A DNA stretch of 64,000 bases from Deinococcus aquiradiocola (GTDB lineage: Bacteria > Deinococcota > Deinococci > Deinococcales > Deinococcaceae). Below, piece by piece: positions 38,812 to 49,598 of the stretch (positions within the stretch are counted from its first letter, which is position 1; every line of letters begins with the position of its first letter). Location: the NCBI RefSeq assembly GCF_014646915.1, contig NZ_BMOE01000003.1, positions 1 to 64,000 on the forward strand, given 5' to 3'. The notes under the pieces were generated by a model. That model ran no database searches. It saw only the letters and a list, made by a program, of their open reading frames with translations, and was not told the DNA's origin. The position numbers and the translations under genes are program-made.

Positions 38812-38984
38812 GCCGGCATCATGACACGCCCGTGCGGGTGGCGGCGCCGGTCAAGCAGGTCGGGGCCCTGTATGCAAGGGGGCGTTCATGAAGACGCATA
38901 AACAAACACCCAATCCGGGACGCGGTCCTCGGGTATGGTGAACGGATAGACCGGCCCGCCCGGCAGGTTACTGGAGGGATAACG

Positions 38985-41900
38985 ATGCACGAGCAGGAAT
39001 TGAACGGTCAGAAGGATGTCTCCCAACAGCATACGTCAGAGCGGAGCGACGTGGAATCCACCCCGGTCACCCAGGGCGACCTGTCCAGCACGAACAGCGA
39101 TCAGACCGGCACGGACGCCGCCCGAGCCGACGCCGAGCAGCACGGCCTGTACCAGAAGACGCAGGAGCACGACGCGTGCGGCGTGGGCTTCGTGGCGCAC
39201 ATCAAGGGCCGCAAGGCGCACAGCATCGTGCAGCAGGGCCTGAAGATCCTCGAGAACCTCGACCACCGTGGCGCGGTCGGCGCAGACAAGCTGATGGGCG
39301 ACGGCGCCGGTATTCTTATTCAGATTCCGGACGCCTTCTACCGCCGCGAGATGCAGGCGCAGGGCGTGACGCTGCCGCCCGCCGGGGAGTACGGCGTCGG
39401 CATGATCTTCCTGCCCAAGGAGATGGCGTCCCGCCGCGTGTGCGAGCAGGAACTCGAACGCGTGATCGTCGCGGAAGGCCAGGTGCTGCTCGGCTGGCGT
39501 GACGTGCCGGTCGACCGGGACATGCCCATGAGTCCCGCCGTGCGCGAGAAGGAACCGATCATCCGGCAGGTGTTCATCGGGCGCGGGCCGGACATCCTCG
39601 TGCCGGACGCGCTGGAACGCAAGCTGTACGTGATCCGCCGCCGCGCCAGCAACGCCATCCGGTACCTGCGGCTCACGCACGGCGGCGAGTACTACGTGCC
39701 GAGCATGTCGTGCCGCACCGTCATCTACAAGGGCCTGCTGCTCGCCGATCAGGTCGGGCAGTACTACCTCGACCTGCAGGACGAGACGGTCGTGTCGGCG
39801 CTCGCGCTCGTCCACCAGCGCTTCAGCACGAACACCTTCCCTGAGTGGCCGCTCGCGCACCCCTACCGCATGGTGGCGCACAACGGCGAGATCAACACCG
39901 TGAAGGGCAACTTCAACTGGATGCGCGCCCGCGAGGGCGTCATGAGCAGCCCCGTCCTCGGGGACGACCTGAAGAAGCTGTACCCCATCAGCTTCGAGGG
40001 CGAGTCCGACACCGCCACCTTCGACAACGCCCTGGAACTGCTCACGCTGGCCGGGTACCCGATGGCGCAGGCCGCCATGATGCTGATCCCCGAAGCGTGG
40101 GAGCAGAACCCGCTGATGGACGACCGCCGCCGCGCCTTCTACGAGTACCACGCCGCCATGATGGAGCCCTGGGACGGCCCGGCCGCGATGGTCTTCACGG
40201 ACGGCCGCCAGCTCGGTGCGACGCTCGACCGCAACGGGCTGCGCCCCGCGCGGTACATCGTCACGAAGGACGACCTCGTGGTGCTCGCCTCCGAGAGCGG
40301 CGTGCTGCCCATCCCGGAGAACAAGATCGTCCGCAAGTGGCGCCTGCAGCCCGGCAAGATGTTCATGATCGACTTCGAGCAGGGCCGCATCATCGAGGAC
40401 GACGAACTCAAGGCGCAGTACTCCGGCGCGAAACCGTACCGGCAGTGGATCGACAACGTCCGCGTGAACCTCAGCAGCATCGACGTGTCCGGCAGCGTCG
40501 AAGCGCACCCCGAGACGCTCCTCGACCGGCAGCAGGCCTTCGGGTACACGCAGGAGGACCTGAAGTTCCTGCTCGGACCGATGGCGCAGCTCGGCGAGGA
40601 AGGCATCGGCAGCATGGGCAACGACTCGCCGCTCGCCGTGCTCAGCAGCCGCAACAAGCCGCTCTACAACTACTTCCGTCAGCTGTTCGCGCAGGTCACG
40701 AACCCGCCCATCGACCCGATCCGCGAGGCGGTCGTCATGTCGCTGCGCAGCTTCATCGGCCCGAAACCGAACCTGCTCGACATCAACGCCGCGAACCCCA
40801 CCATGCGCCTCGAAGTGTCCCAGCCGATCCTGGACTTCAACGACATGGCCCGCATCCGCAGCATCGCGGAGCACACGCGCGGCAAGTTCAAACCGCACGA
40901 GCTGGACATCACGTACCCCGCCGCGTGGGGCCGTGAGGGCGTCGAAGCGAAACTCGCGTCGCTGTGCGCGCAGGCCACCGACGCCATCCAGGGCGGCGCG
41001 AGCATCCTGATCGTCACGGACCGGCGCCTCGACCGCGAACGGGTCGCTGTGCCCGCCCTGCTCGCCCTGTCGGCCATCCACACCTCGCTCGTCCGTGAGG
41101 GCCTGCGCACCTCGGCGGGCCTCGTCGTCGAGACGGGCGACGCGCGCGAAGTGCACCACTTCGCGGTGCTCGCCGGGTACGGCGCCGAGGCCATCCACCC
41201 GTACCTCGCGCTGGAGACGCTGATCTCGCAGCACAGCGACCCCGCCTCCGGCGTCGGCAGCGACAAGGCCATCGCCAACTACGTCAAGGCCATCGGGAAG
41301 GGCCTGTCGAAGATCATGTCCAAGATGGGCATCAGCACGTACATGAGTTACTGCGGCGCGCAGATCTTCGAGGCGGTCGGCCTGAGCCGCGAACTCGTGG
41401 ACCGCTACTTCAGCGGCACGAGCACCCAGGTGGGCGGCATCGGCGTGTTCGAGGTGGCCGAAGAAGCCATCCGCAACCACACGGCCGCCTTCAGCAACGA
41501 CCCCCTGCTGCGGAACGCGCTCGACGTGGGCGGCGAGTACGCGTGGCGCGCGCGCGGCGAGGAGCACATGTGGACGCCGGACGCCGTCGCCAAACTGCAG
41601 CACTCGGTGCGCAGCGGCGAGGCCCGCACCTTCACGGAGTACTCCGGCATCATCAACGACCAGAGCCGCCGTCACATGACGCTGCGCGGCCTGTTCGACT
41701 TCCGCCTCGACCCGGCCGCCGCCGTGCCGCTCGAAGAGGTCGAGAGCGCCGCGTCCATCGTGAAACGCTTCGCGACGGGCGCCATGAGTCTCGGCAGCAT
41801 CAGCACCGAGGCGCACACCACGCTCGCCGTCGCCATGAACCGCATCGGCGGCAAGAGCAACACCGGCGAGGGCGGCGAGGACCCCGCCCGCTACCGCGAG

Positions 41901-43835
41901 GAACGCAAGGGCCACACCATCCAGGCCGGAACGCGCGTGGGCGACATCATCGGCGAGGGCCGCCTGCTCGCCGACTACGAACTGCAGGACGGCGACAGCC
42001 TGCGCAGCAAGATCAAGCAGGTCGCGTCCGGCCGCTTCGGCGTCACCACCGAGTACCTCGTGTCCGCCGACCAGATCCAGATCAAGATGGCGCAGGGCGC
42101 CAAGCCCGGCGAGGGCGGACAGCTGCCCGGCGGGAAGGTCAGCGAGTACATCGGCATGCTGCGCCACAGCGTGCCCGGCGTGGGCCTCATCAGCCCGCCG
42201 CCGCACCACGACATCTACAGCATCGAGGACCTCGCGCAGCTCATCCACGACCTCAAGAACGTCAACCCGCGCGCGGACATCAGCGTGAAGCTCGTGTCGG
42301 AGGTCGGCGTGGGCACCATCGCGGCCGGCGTCGCCAAGGCGAAGGCCGACCACCTCGTGATCGCCGGGCACGACGGCGGGACCGGCGCGAGCCCCTGGAG
42401 CAGCATCAAGCACGCCGGCACCCCCTGGGAACTGGGCCTCGCGGAGACGCAGCAGACGCTGGTCCTCAACGGGCTGCGCGACCGGGTGCGCGTGCAGGCG
42501 GACGGCCAGATGAAGACCGGCCGTGACGTCGTGATCGGCGCGCTGCTCGGCGCGGACGAGTTCGGCTTCGCGACCGCGCCGCTCGTCGCGGAAGGCTGCA
42601 TCATGATGCGCAAATGCCACCTGAACACCTGTCCGGTCGGCGTGGCGACGCAGGACCCTGAACTCCGCAAGAAGTTCAGCGGCAAGCCCGAGCACGTCAT
42701 CAACTTCTTCTTCTTCGTGGCCGAGGAAGTGCGCGCCATCATGGCGCAGCTCGGCATCCGCCGCTTCGAGGACCTCGTGGGCCGCAGCGACCTGCTCGAC
42801 ACCCGCGCCGGCATCGCGCACTGGAAGGCGCGCGGCCTGGACTTCAGCCGCGTCTTCTACCGCTCAGGCGGCGACCTCGTGCGCCGCCACGAGAGCAGCC
42901 AGGACCACGGTCTCGCCCGCGCCATCGACCACGTCCTCATCGACAAGGTCCGCGCGGCCATCGATCACGGCGAGAAGGTGCAACTGCTGTACCCGGCCCG
43001 CAACGTCAACCGCAGCGTGGGCGCCATGCTGTCCGGCGAACTCATCCGCACGCGGCCCGAAGGGCTCCCCGACCACACCATCTTCATTCAGATGGAAGGG
43101 AACGGCGGGCAGAGCTTCGGCGCGTTCCTCGCGCAGGGCATCACCCTGTACCTGATCGGGGACGCGAACGACTACACCGGCAAGGGCCTCTCCGGCGGGC
43201 GCGTCGCCATCCGGCCCAGCATCGACTTCCGCGGCGACGCGACCCGCAACATCATCGCGGGCAACACCGTGCTGTACGGCGCGACGAGCGGCGAGGCCTT
43301 CTTCCGGGGCGTGGCGGGCGAACGCTTCGCCGTGCGCCTCAGCGGTGCGAGCACCGTCGTGGAAGGCACCGGCGACCACGGCTGCGAGTACATGACGGGC
43401 GGCACCGTCGTCGTGCTCGGCCAGACGGGCCGCAACTTCGCGGCCGGGATGTCGGGCGGCGTCGCGTACGTCTACGACGAGGACGGCACCTTCCGCTCGC
43501 GCTGCAACACCAGCATGGTCGACATCGAACCGCTCCGCAGCAGCGACGCCCAGCTGGAGGCGCTGCGCGCCGGTCAGGGCGACGGGCACCTGCACCGCGG
43601 CATGACCGACGAGGAACAGCTGCGCAAACTCATCGAGGACCACCACACGTGGACCGGCAGCGTGCGCGCCAGCGACCTCCTCGAGAACTGGGACGCCGCC
43701 ATGACGAGATTCGTGAAGGTCTACCCGCACGAGTACCGCCGCGCCCTCACCGAGATGGACAGCGTGCAGCTGCAGGCCGACGCGGGCACCGTCGAGGGCC
43801 ACGCGCAGTCCGGCCAGACCACCCGCACGCACTGA
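38985..43835 (+). CDS. gltB: Glutamate synthase (NADPH), large subunit
   Basis: A 1616-residue enzyme that makes two glutamates from glutamine and 2-oxoglutarate. The glutaminase domain starts after a propeptide: Cys65 in [14 protein letters not shown] would become the N-terminal nucleophile, so 64 residues must be removed. The central and FMN domains follow ([29 protein letters not shown]). The 3Fe-4S cysteines lie in [15 protein letters not shown], and the C-terminal GxGG-type beta-helix in [24 protein letters not shown] at 38985 has GGAGGGATAACG upstream. It forms an operon with gltD, 67 bp later. The propeptide is rich in Ser, Thr, Gln and Asp. Confidence 0.97.
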   Translation: MHEQELNGQKDVSQQHTSERSDVESTPVTQGDLSSTNSDQTGTDAARADAEQHGLYQKTQEHDACGVGFVAHIKGRKAHSIVQQGLKILENLDHRGAVGADKLMGDGAGILIQIPDAFYRREMQAQGVTLPPAGEYGVGMIFLPKEMASRRVCEQELERVIVAEGQVLLGWRDVPVDRDMPMSPAVREKEPIIRQVFIGRGPDILVPDALERKLYVIRRRASNAIRYLRLTHGGEYYVPSMSCRTVIYKGLLLADQVGQYYLDLQDETVVSALALVHQRFSTNTFPEWPLAHPYRMVAHNGEINTVKGNFNWMRAREGVMSSPVLGDDLKKLYPISFEGESDTATFDNALELLTLAGYPMAQAAMMLIPEAWEQNPLMDDRRRAFYEYHAAMMEPWDGPAAMVFTDGRQLGATLDRNGLRPARYIVTKDDLVVLASESGVLPIPENKIVRKWRLQPGKMFMIDFEQGRIIEDDELKAQYSGAKPYRQWIDNVRVNLSSIDVSGSVEAHPETLLDRQQAFGYTQEDLKFLLGPMAQLGEEGIGSMGNDSPLAVLSSRNKPLYNYFRQLFAQVTNPPIDPIREAVVMSLRSFIGPKPNLLDINAANPTMRLEVSQPILDFNDMARIRSIAEHTRGKFKPHELDITYPAAWGREGVEAKLASLCAQATDAIQGGASILIVTDRRLDRERVAVPALLALSAIHTSLVREGLRTSAGLVVETGDAREVHHFAVLAGYGAEAIHPYLALETLISQHSDPASGVGSDKAIANYVKAIGKGLSKIMSKMGISTYMSYCGAQIFEAVGLSRELVDRYFSGTSTQVGGIGVFEVAEEAIRNHTAAFSNDPLLRNALDVGGEYAWRARGEEHMWTPDAVAKLQHSVRSGEARTFTEYSGIINDQSRRHMTLRGLFDFRLDPAAAVPLEEVESAASIVKRFATGAMSLGSISTEAHTTLAVAMNRIGGKSNTGEGGEDPARYREERKGHTIQAGTRVGDIIGEGRLLADYELQDGDSLRSKIKQVASGRFGVTTEYLVSADQIQIKMAQGAKPGEGGQLPGGKVSEYIGMLRHSVPGVGLISPPPHHDIYSIEDLAQLIHDLKNVNPRADISVKLVSEVGVGTIAAGVAKAKADHLVIAGHDGGTGASPWSSIKHAGTPWELGLAETQQTLVLNGLRDRVRVQADGQMKTGRDVVIGALLGADEFGFATAPLVAEGCIMMRKCHLNTCPVGVATQDPELRKKFSGKPEHVINFFFFVAEEVRAIMAQLGIRRFEDLVGRSDLLDTRAGIAHWKARGLDFSRVFYRSGGDLVRRHESSQDHGLARAIDHVLIDKVRAAIDHGEKVQLLYPARNVNRSVGAMLSGELIRTRPEGLPDHTIFIQMEGNGGQSFGAFLAQGITLYLIGDANDYTGKGLSGGRVAIRPSIDFRGDATRNIIAGNTVLYGATSGEAFFRGVAGERFAVRLSGASTVVEGTGDHGCEYMTGGTVVVLGQTGRNFAAGMSGGVAYVYDEDGTFRSRCNTSMVDIEPLRSSDAQLEALRAGQGDGHLHRGMTDEEQLRKLIEDHHTWTGSVRASDLLENWDAAMTRFVKVYPHEYRRALTEMDSVQLQADAGTVEGHAQSGQTTRTH

Positions 43836-43902
43836 CCCCCTGAACCCACCCGGCCCGCCCCCACCACGGGGCGGCGCCCGCACCCCCGCAGGAGAACACA
43901 GC

Positions 43903-45369
43903 ATGGCGAAAGTCACCGGATTTCTGGAGTACGAGCGCGTCAAGGACACCTACCAGCCCGCCGAGGCTCGCCTGCGGCACTACCGCGAGTTCGTCAACCC
44001 CCTGCAGGAACAGGACGCCAAACAGCAGGCCGCCCGCTGCATGGACTGCGGCATTCCCTTCTGCAACAACGGCTGCCCCGTCAACAACATCATCCCCGAC
44101 TTCAACGACCTCGTGTACCAGCAGGACTGGAAGTCCGCCATCGACGTGCTGCACTCCACCAACAACTTCCCGGAATTCACGGGCCGCATCTGCCCCGCCC
44201 CCTGCGAGGCCGCCTGCACCCTGAACTTCAACAGCGAAGCGGTCGGCATCAAGAGCATCGAACGCACCATCATCGACCGTGCCTGGCAGGAAGGCTGGGT
44301 GCGACCGCAACCGCCGGAAGTCCGGACGGGCCGCCGCGTCGCCGTGGTCGGCAGCGGCCCCAGCGGCCTCGCCGCCGCGCAGCAGCTCGCGCGGGCCGGG
44401 CACGACGTGACCGTCTTTGAGAAGAACGAACGCGTGGGCGGCCTGCTGCGCTACGGCATCCCGGACTTCAAGATGGAGAAGCACCACATCGACCGGCGTG
44501 TCGAGCAGATGACGCAGGAAGGCGTCACCTTCCGCACCGGCGTCCTCGTGGGCGACCTGCCCACCGGCATCAAGGTCACGTCCCACCACCAGGAGACGAT
44601 CAGTGCCGAGCAGCTGCGCGCCGAGTTCGACGCGGTGCTCCTCGCGGGCGGGGCCGAACACCCCCGCGACCTGCCCGTCCCGGGCCGCGAACTGGACGGC
44701 GTACACTTCGCGATGGAGTTCCTGCCGCAGCAGAACCGCGCAAACCACGGCTGGAACGGCGACGGTCAGATCCTCGCGACCGGCAAGAACGTCATCGTGA
44801 TCGGCGGCGGCGACACCGGCAGCGACTGCATGGGCACCAGCCACCGGCAGGGCGCCCGCAGCGTCACGCAGTTCGAACTGATGCCCATGCCGCCGGAAAG
44901 CGAGTACAAACCCCTCAGCTGGCCGTACTGGCCGTACCGCCTGCGTACCAGCAGCAGCCACGAGGAAGGCGGCGAACGGCAGTTCGCGGTCGCCACCCGC
45001 GAATTCGTCGGCGAGAACGGTAAACTGACCGGCATCCGCACCGTGAAGGTCCAGTGGGAAGGCGGCAAGATGACCGAGGTGGAAGGCAGCGAGGAACTCC
45101 TGCCCGCCGACCTCGTCCTGCTCGCCATGGGCTTCATGAGCCCGCTCGGCAGCGTCCTCGAAACGTTCGGGATCGAGAAGGACGGCCGCGGCAACGCGCG
45201 CGCCAGCACCGACGACGAAACCGGCTACGCCACCAACGTCCCCGGCGTGTTCGCGGCGGGCGACATGCGGCGCGGCCAGTCGCTGGTGGTCTGGGCGATC
45301 CGCGAAGGCCGCCAGGCCGCCCGCGAAGTGGACCGCTTCCTGATGGGCCAGACGCTCCTGCCGCGCTGA
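43903..45369 (+). CDS. gltD: Glutamate synthase (NADPH), small subunit
   Basis: A 488-residue flavoprotein that feeds electrons from NADPH to GltB. The N-terminus has the 4Fe-4S motifs [17 protein letters not shown] and [19 protein letters not shown]-binding fold begins at [20 protein letters not shown], and a NADPH fold at [17 protein letters not shown]. The C-terminal [25 protein letters not shown] closes the FAD site. ATG at 43903 follows CAGGAGAACACAGC. A strong hairpin ends the operon. Confidence 0.97.
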   Translation: MAKVTGFLEYERVKDTYQPAEARLRHYREFVNPLQEQDAKQQAARCMDCGIPFCNNGCPVNNIIPDFNDLVYQQDWKSAIDVLHSTNNFPEFTGRICPAPCEAACTLNFNSEAVGIKSIERTIIDRAWQEGWVRPQPPEVRTGRRVAVVGSGPSGLAAAQQLARAGHDVTVFEKNERVGGLLRYGIPDFKMEKHHIDRRVEQMTQEGVTFRTGVLVGDLPTGIKVTSHHQETISAEQLRAEFDAVLLAGGAEHPRDLPVPGRELDGVHFAMEFLPQQNRANHGWNGDGQILATGKNVIVIGGGDTGSDCMGTSHRQGARSVTQFELMPMPPESEYKPLSWPYWPYRLRTSSSHEEGGERQFAVATREFVGENGKLTGIRTVKVQWEGGKMTEVEGSEELLPADLVLLAMGFMSPLGSVLETFGIEKDGRGNARASTDDETGYATNVPGVFAAGDMRRGQSLVVWAIREGRQAAREVDRFLMGQTLLPR

Positions 45370-45379
45370 ACGGCCCGGC

Positions 45380-45425
45380 AGCAGGGGAGGGGGAACAGGC
45401 GGCGCGCCTCGTTCCCCCTCCTGCT
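45380..45425 (+). terminator. Terminator of the gltBD operon
   Basis: AGCAGGGGAGGGGGAAC (45380-45396) pairs with GTTCCCCCTCCTGCT (45411-45425), with a two-base bulge and a 14-nt loop, followed by CGTTT. It lies 11 bp after the gltD stop. Confidence 0.75.
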
Positions 45426-45454
45426 CGTTTCACCCTGTCCTGCCTGTGGAGGTT

Positions 45455-46855
45455 CTAGTCCTGAAGTGGCAGCGTGAAGGTCACGGTCGTCCCGTGGCCT
45501 GGCGTACTCGTCGCCGTGACGCGTCCGCCGTGGGCTTCGACGATGCTGCGGGCGATGCTCAGGCCGAGTCCCGAGCCGGGCGCGTGCCGGGACGGGTCGG
45601 CGCGGTACAGCCGCTCGAAGATGTGCGGCAGCACGTCGGCAGGGATGCCGGGGCCGGTGTCGTGCACGCTGACCACGTACGACGCTCCGTCCGTGCGGGC
45701 GTTCAGTGTGACGGTCCCGCCGGGCGGTGTGTGCGTCAGGGCGTTGCTGATGAGGTTCTGCACGACCTGCACCACCCGTACCGGGTCGACGGGCGCGTCT
45801 GGGCCGGGGTCGGGGAGGGTCGCGTGGAGCGTCACTCCGGCCCGGTCGGCCAGCTCCTGAAAGCGCAGCGTGGCGTCCCGCAGGAGCGGGCCGACCGGCG
45901 TGCGTTCCCGCGTGAGGCGCAGTTCTCCGGCGTCCGCGAGCGCCAGGAAGCGCAGGTCCCGCACGAGGGCCGTGAGGTGCCGCGTCTCGTGCTGCAGGCG
46001 CGTCAGGCGTTCCGGGGTGGGCGGGAAAGTGCCGTCGAGCAGGCCTTCCAGCGTCCCGCCGATCACGCTGAGCGGCGTGTTCAGGTCGTGTGCGATGTCG
46101 GCCGTCAACTGCCGCTGCGCGTGCCGCTGACGGTTCACCTCGTCCTGCATGGCGTTGAACGCGACCAGCACCTCCCCGAGTTCGTCCGGCCCGGTTCTGG
46201 GGAGGCGCGGGACGCGCTCGCCGCGCTGCATGGCGTGAATGGCGCGCAGCAGAAGCCGCAGCGGGTGCAGCAGGGTCCGGGCGAGCAGGCCGCCTGTCAG
46301 GACGGCGAGGATCGCCGCGACCACCATGACGGTCAGGACGGCGCGCGCCACGCTGTTCAGGAAGGCGGCGCTGCGCGCGTCCTGCGGCGGCTGGTTCCCG
46401 GTGGGCCGCAGGTACGCGATGGTCCGCGTTCCGCTCGCGTCCGGCACGGGCATCAGGTTCTGCCGCTCGGCGACGGGCAGCGTGTGGCCCGCCACGTGCC
46501 CTGTGGACGGCGTCAGGGGACGGTACTGCGCGTCGAGGACGGTGAAGGGGCCGCCGACCGCCGGGGCGGACGGACGGTCCTGCCCTCCCGGCGCGCTTCC
46601 GGGACCGGAGCGTTCCGGCGGGCCTTTCCCCTGGTGCTCGCGGAATCCGGCGGTGCTGCCGTGCAGGGCCTCGTACGTCTGCAGCTCCTGCACGAGTTCC
46701 GTCCGGACCTGCTCGGTCAGCAGCTGCCGGAACTGCGCGCGCGTGAACGCGTACGAGAAGGCCCCCACCAGGCCGAGCGTCAGGACGCTGAGCGCCACGA
46801 ACGCCAGCGCCAGCCGTCCCGTCAGGGAGCGCCACACGCCCTTACCGCGCGCCAT
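45455..46855 (-). CDS. Two-component sensor histidine kinase
   Basis: A 466-residue membrane kinase. After [15 protein letters not shown] come a first membrane helix ([20 protein letters not shown]), a periplasmic sensor part, a second helix ([20 protein letters not shown]), a HAMP linker and the H-box [14 protein letters not shown]-box [16 protein letters not shown]1 DTGPGIP and G2 GSGLGLSIA complete the ATPase domain. Aspartate in place of the usual glutamate after His (HDLNTP) is a common variant. A longer GTG start at 46957 is possible, 15 bp after the regulator. It acts with the response regulator directly upstream. Confidence 0.92.
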   Translation of the reverse strand: MARGKGVWRSLTGRLALAFVALSVLTLGLVGAFSYAFTRAQFRQLLTEQVRTELVQELQTYEALHGSTAGFREHQGKGPPERSGPGSAPGGQDRPSAPAVGGPFTVLDAQYRPLTPSTGHVAGHTLPVAERQNLMPVPDASGTRTIAYLRPTGNQPPQDARSAAFLNSVARAVLTVMVVAAILAVLTGGLLARTLLHPLRLLLRAIHAMQRGERVPRLPRTGPDELGEVLVAFNAMQDEVNRQRHAQRQLTADIAHDLNTPLSVIGGTLEGLLDGTFPPTPERLTRLQHETRHLTALVRDLRFLALADAGELRLTRERTPVGPLLRDATLRFQELADRAGVTLHATLPDPGPDAPVDPVRVVQVVQNLISNALTHTPPGGTVTLNARTDGASYVVSVHDTGPGIPADVLPHIFERLYRADPSRHAPGSGLGLSIARSIVEAHGGRVTATSTPGHGTTVTFTLPLQD

Positions 46856-46972
46856 GCGTCCCGGCGAGCAGCGTGGGTCGGCGCGTCCGGAGCGGCACGG
46901 CGTCCGGTCTGACGGAAGCGGAAGGGGGTGCGGGCGACGCACCGGGTCCCACGTCACCGCAACCGAGCAGGT

Positions 46973-47656
46973 TCATCGGGCGGCTTCGGGCCGCAGGCGG
47001 TACCCGATGCCGAACACCGTCTCCAGCCACCTGGGCCGTCCGGGGTCGGGTTCGGTCTTCACGCGCAGGTTGCGGACGTGCACGTCGATGGTCCGCTCCG
47101 ACGCGCTCCCGTCGTCCTGCAGGCAGGCGAGCAGGTCCGGGCGGGACAGCACCCGTCCCGGCGAGCGCATCAGGGCGGCCAGCAGCTCGAACTCCGAGCG
47201 GGTGAGTGTGACCGGCTCGCCCGACACCCGGACCGAGCGGGCGTCGAGGTCCAGCGTGAGCGGGCCGTGCCGCAGGACGCTCGTGCCCTGCGGGCCGTCC
47301 GCGCGGCGCAGTTGAGCCCGCACGCGCGCGAGCAGTTCCGCCAGCGAGAACGGCTTCGTGACGTAGTCGTCCGCGCCGCTCTCCAGGCCGGCGATCTTGT
47401 CGCGTTCCGCGTCGAGCGCGGTCAGCAGGATCACGGGCGCGTGCCACGACGCCCGGTACGCGCGCAGGAAGGTCAGGCCGTCCATGTGCGGCATCATCAC
47501 GTCCAGCAGCACGAGGTCCGGCGGGTCGTGACGGCAGGCGTACAGCGCCTCCTGCCCGTTCGACGCGACGCGTACGCCCAGCCCGTGCGCCTCCAGGTAC
47601 TCGCGCACCATGTCGCGCAGCGTCAGGCTGTCCTCGACCAGCAGCACCATCTTCAC
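46973..47656 (-). CDS. OmpR-family response regulator
   Basis: A 227-residue regulator. The receiver domain has E8/D9, the phosphorylated D52 (LVLLDVMMPHMDG), T79 in LLTALD and K101 in VTKPF. The C-terminal OmpR winged helix (LTRSEFELLAALMRSPGRVL, SERTIDVHVRNLRVKTE, GIGYRL) is complete. GTG at 47656 begins the reading; an ATG two codons later is an alternative. It is 75 bp downstream of the first dioxygenase gene on the same strand, so co-transcription and regulation of these genes is possible. Confidence 0.94.
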   Translation of the reverse strand: MKMVLLVEDSLTLRDMVREYLEAHGLGVRVASNGQEALYACRHDPPDLVLLDVMMPHMDGLTFLRAYRASWHAPVILLTALDAERDKIAGLESGADDYVTKPFSLAELLARVRAQLRRADGPQGTSVLRHGPLTLDLDARSVRVSGEPVTLTRSEFELLAALMRSPGRVLSRPDLLACLQDDGSASERTIDVHVRNLRVKTEPDPGRPRWLETVFGIGYRLRPEAAR

Positions 47657-47731
47657 GGTTCGGACCTCACGTTCAGCATAGCGGCCCGTGCCCCGCCCTG
47701 AAGTCCACCTTGGCTGAGCGGCATGTCATGG

Positions 47732-48571
47732 TCAGGCGATGTTCAGGCCCACGTCGAAGGTCGCCGTGTACCCCCTGCTCGCGCTGCCTTTGAGCTGCAG
47801 GAGCATCTGGCTGCCGCCGTTCCGGTACACCATGTCGTTCGCGTTGAGGGTGTCGCGGCGGCCCTTGCTGCGGTACGGTGCGGCCTTGTGGACGGTGTCG
47901 GTGACGGCCTCGTCGAAGAACAGCTGCGACGCGAAGTCGCCCTTCACGGTGCTGCCGTTCAGCACGCGCAGCCGGTAGTGGATGTGCACGGCCCGGCCCG
48001 CGTACCAGCCGGGGAAGATGGTGCTGAAGGTGGCCTTGCCGCTGGCGTCCGTGAGCTGCGTGCCGCGCAGGAAGTTCTGCCCGCGCGTGTCGTACCCGGC
48101 GTCTTTCGCGTCGGAGTACACGCCGGCCGCGTCGCAGTGCCACACGTCCACCAGGATGCCCGCGCGCGGTTCGCACACGCCCACGCCGACGCGCGACACG
48201 TCGAAGGTCAGCACGAGCGGCACGCCCGGCTTCACGGCGCGCGTGTGGGTGTCGCTGCGGATGTCGCGCCGCTGCAGGCGCTCGTCCACCCAGTACGGCC
48301 CCTGCGTCTGTGCGGGCCGGACCACGCAGCCGGGCAGGCCCTTCACGCCGCTCGTCCCGGCACTGGTGCCCATGCCGCCCGTGCCGCTCGGGGGCGGGCC
48401 GGGCGGGCGGCCGCCCGCACCTCCGGCGAGCACGCCGCCCGCCACGGTCAGGCCGCCTGCGATTCCGAGGGCGCGCAGGGCGCGGCGGCGGCTGAGGATC
48501 TCGCCCACGAGGTCGTCATCGTTGTCGTCTTCGGGAGTGGCGTGCGGGCCCTGGTACTTGAGGTCGGTCAT
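47732..48571 (-). CDS. Exported intradiol ring-cleavage dioxygenase, copy 1
   Basis: A 279-residue non-haem iron(III) dioxygenase family protein. Residues 25-50 contain a twin-arginine signal (SRRRALRALGIAGG) after an acidic lead, so it is likely folded before export. GPYWVDERLQRRDIRSD, GVYSD (Y152), PGWYAGRAVHIHYR (Y190, H196, H198) give the four iron ligands. Such enzymes split catechol-like rings, but exported members have unknown substrates. A paralogue lies directly upstream, with the same layout. The ATG at 48571 has AGGAGTTCCC upstream. Confidence 0.9.
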   Translation of the reverse strand: MTDLKYQGPHATPEDDNDDDLVGEILSRRRALRALGIAGGLTVAGGVLAGGAGGRPPGPPPSGTGGMGTSAGTSGVKGLPGCVVRPAQTQGPYWVDERLQRRDIRSDTHTRAVKPGVPLVLTFDVSRVGVGVCEPRAGILVDVWHCDAAGVYSDAKDAGYDTRGQNFLRGTQLTDASGKATFSTIFPGWYAGRAVHIHYRLRVLNGSTVKGDFASQLFFDEAVTDTVHKAAPYRSKGRRDTLNANDMVYRNGGSQMLLQLKGSASRGYTATFDVGLNIA

Positions 48572-48628
48572 GGGAACTCCTGTGGAACAGCGGGAAGAGG
48601 GGGTGGGCGGGGCGGGCGGGACGCCGGG

Positions 48629-49444
48629 TCAGGCGATGTTCATGCCGACGTCCATGCTGGCCGTGAAGCCGGACTGCGCGTTGCCGCTCAGGGTCAGGAG
48701 CAGCTGACTGCCGCCGTTCCGGTAGATCTGGTCGTTCGCGTTGCGGACGCTGCGCGACGAGCCTTTGGAGGTGTACGGGCTGACGGTGCTGTACACGGTG
48801 TCGCTGACCGAGTCGTCGAAGAACACCTGCGACACGAACTCCTGCGAGGTGCCGCCGCTGCTGCTCAGGACCCGCAGCCGGAAGTGGACGTGCGTGGCGC
48901 GGCCCTCGTACCAGCCGGGGTAGATGGTCGTGAATTTCGCGCTGCCGTTCGCGTCGGTCAGCTGGTACCCGCGCAGGTTGTTCCTGCCGGTCGTGGTCGC
49001 CTGCCCGTTGCCGCTCACGTCGCTGTACACGCCGAGCGCGTCGCACTGCCAGATGTCCACCATCACGCCGCTCAGCGCGGTGCAGCTGCCCGTCCCGACC
49101 TTCGAGATCACGAACTCCAGGCTGAGCGGGACGCCCTGCGAGACGGTGCCGGTGCCGGTATCGCTGCGGACGTCGCTGCGGTTGATGCGTTCGTCCACCC
49201 AGTACGGCCCTTCCGTCAGGGCGGGACGCACCACGCAGCTGGGGAGGGTCGTGCCGGTCCCGCTGCCGCTGCCGGTGGTGGGCGTCGTGGTGCCCGAGGT
49301 GCTGCTGGCGCAGCCGACCAGTCCCGCCGTGAGGGCCATGCCGCCCAGGCCCAGCAGGTTCAGGGCGCGGCGGCGGCTGAGGATCTGGCCGACCATCTCG
49401 TCGTCGTTGTCTTCGTGCGCTGCCTGAACGGGATGTGGATTCAT
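48629..49444 (-). CDS. Exported intradiol ring-cleavage dioxygenase, copy 2 (lipoprotein)
   Basis: A 271-residue paralogue of the next gene downstream. It carries a twin-arginine signal (SRRRALNLLGLGG) and a lipobox ending LVGC45, so it would be lipid-anchored, unlike copy 1, which has no such cysteine. The GPYWVDERINRSDVRSD start, GVYSD and PGWYEGRATHVHFRL give the iron ligands. The linker after the cysteine is Thr/Gly/Ser-rich. Both genes read in the same direction, 57 bp apart, and lie upstream of a two-component system. Tandem duplication with divergence is the simplest origin. Confidence 0.9.
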   Translation of the reverse strand: MNPHPVQAAHEDNDDEMVGQILSRRRALNLLGLGGMALTAGLVGCASSTSGTTTPTTGSGSGTGTTLPSCVVRPALTEGPYWVDERINRSDVRSDTGTGTVSQGVPLSLEFVISKVGTGSCTALSGVMVDIWQCDALGVYSDVSGNGQATTTGRNNLRGYQLTDANGSAKFTTIYPGWYEGRATHVHFRLRVLSSSGGTSQEFVSQVFFDDSVSDTVYSTVSPYTSKGSSRSVRNANDQIYRNGGSQLLLTLSGNAQSGFTASMDVGMNIA

Positions 49445-49598
49445 GCAGGGAGCATGACAGCCGCGTGTTCAGAAGTTGTTAGGATTCGCCGTTCCGGCTC
49501 GCCACCCGCGTCCGCGCGTGCCACCATCAGGGTCGTCCGGCCAGTCATCCGCCCGCACGGCAAGCCGTGCGGGCGGGGGCCGCACGCAGGGGGAACGC

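Noticed and set aside
39036..42821. Long open frame of 1261 codons on the strand opposite gltB
   Set aside because: It lies wholly within gltB, has repetitive His/Asp/Val/Arg-rich composition and no family motif. Such mirror frames are usual in high-GC genes.
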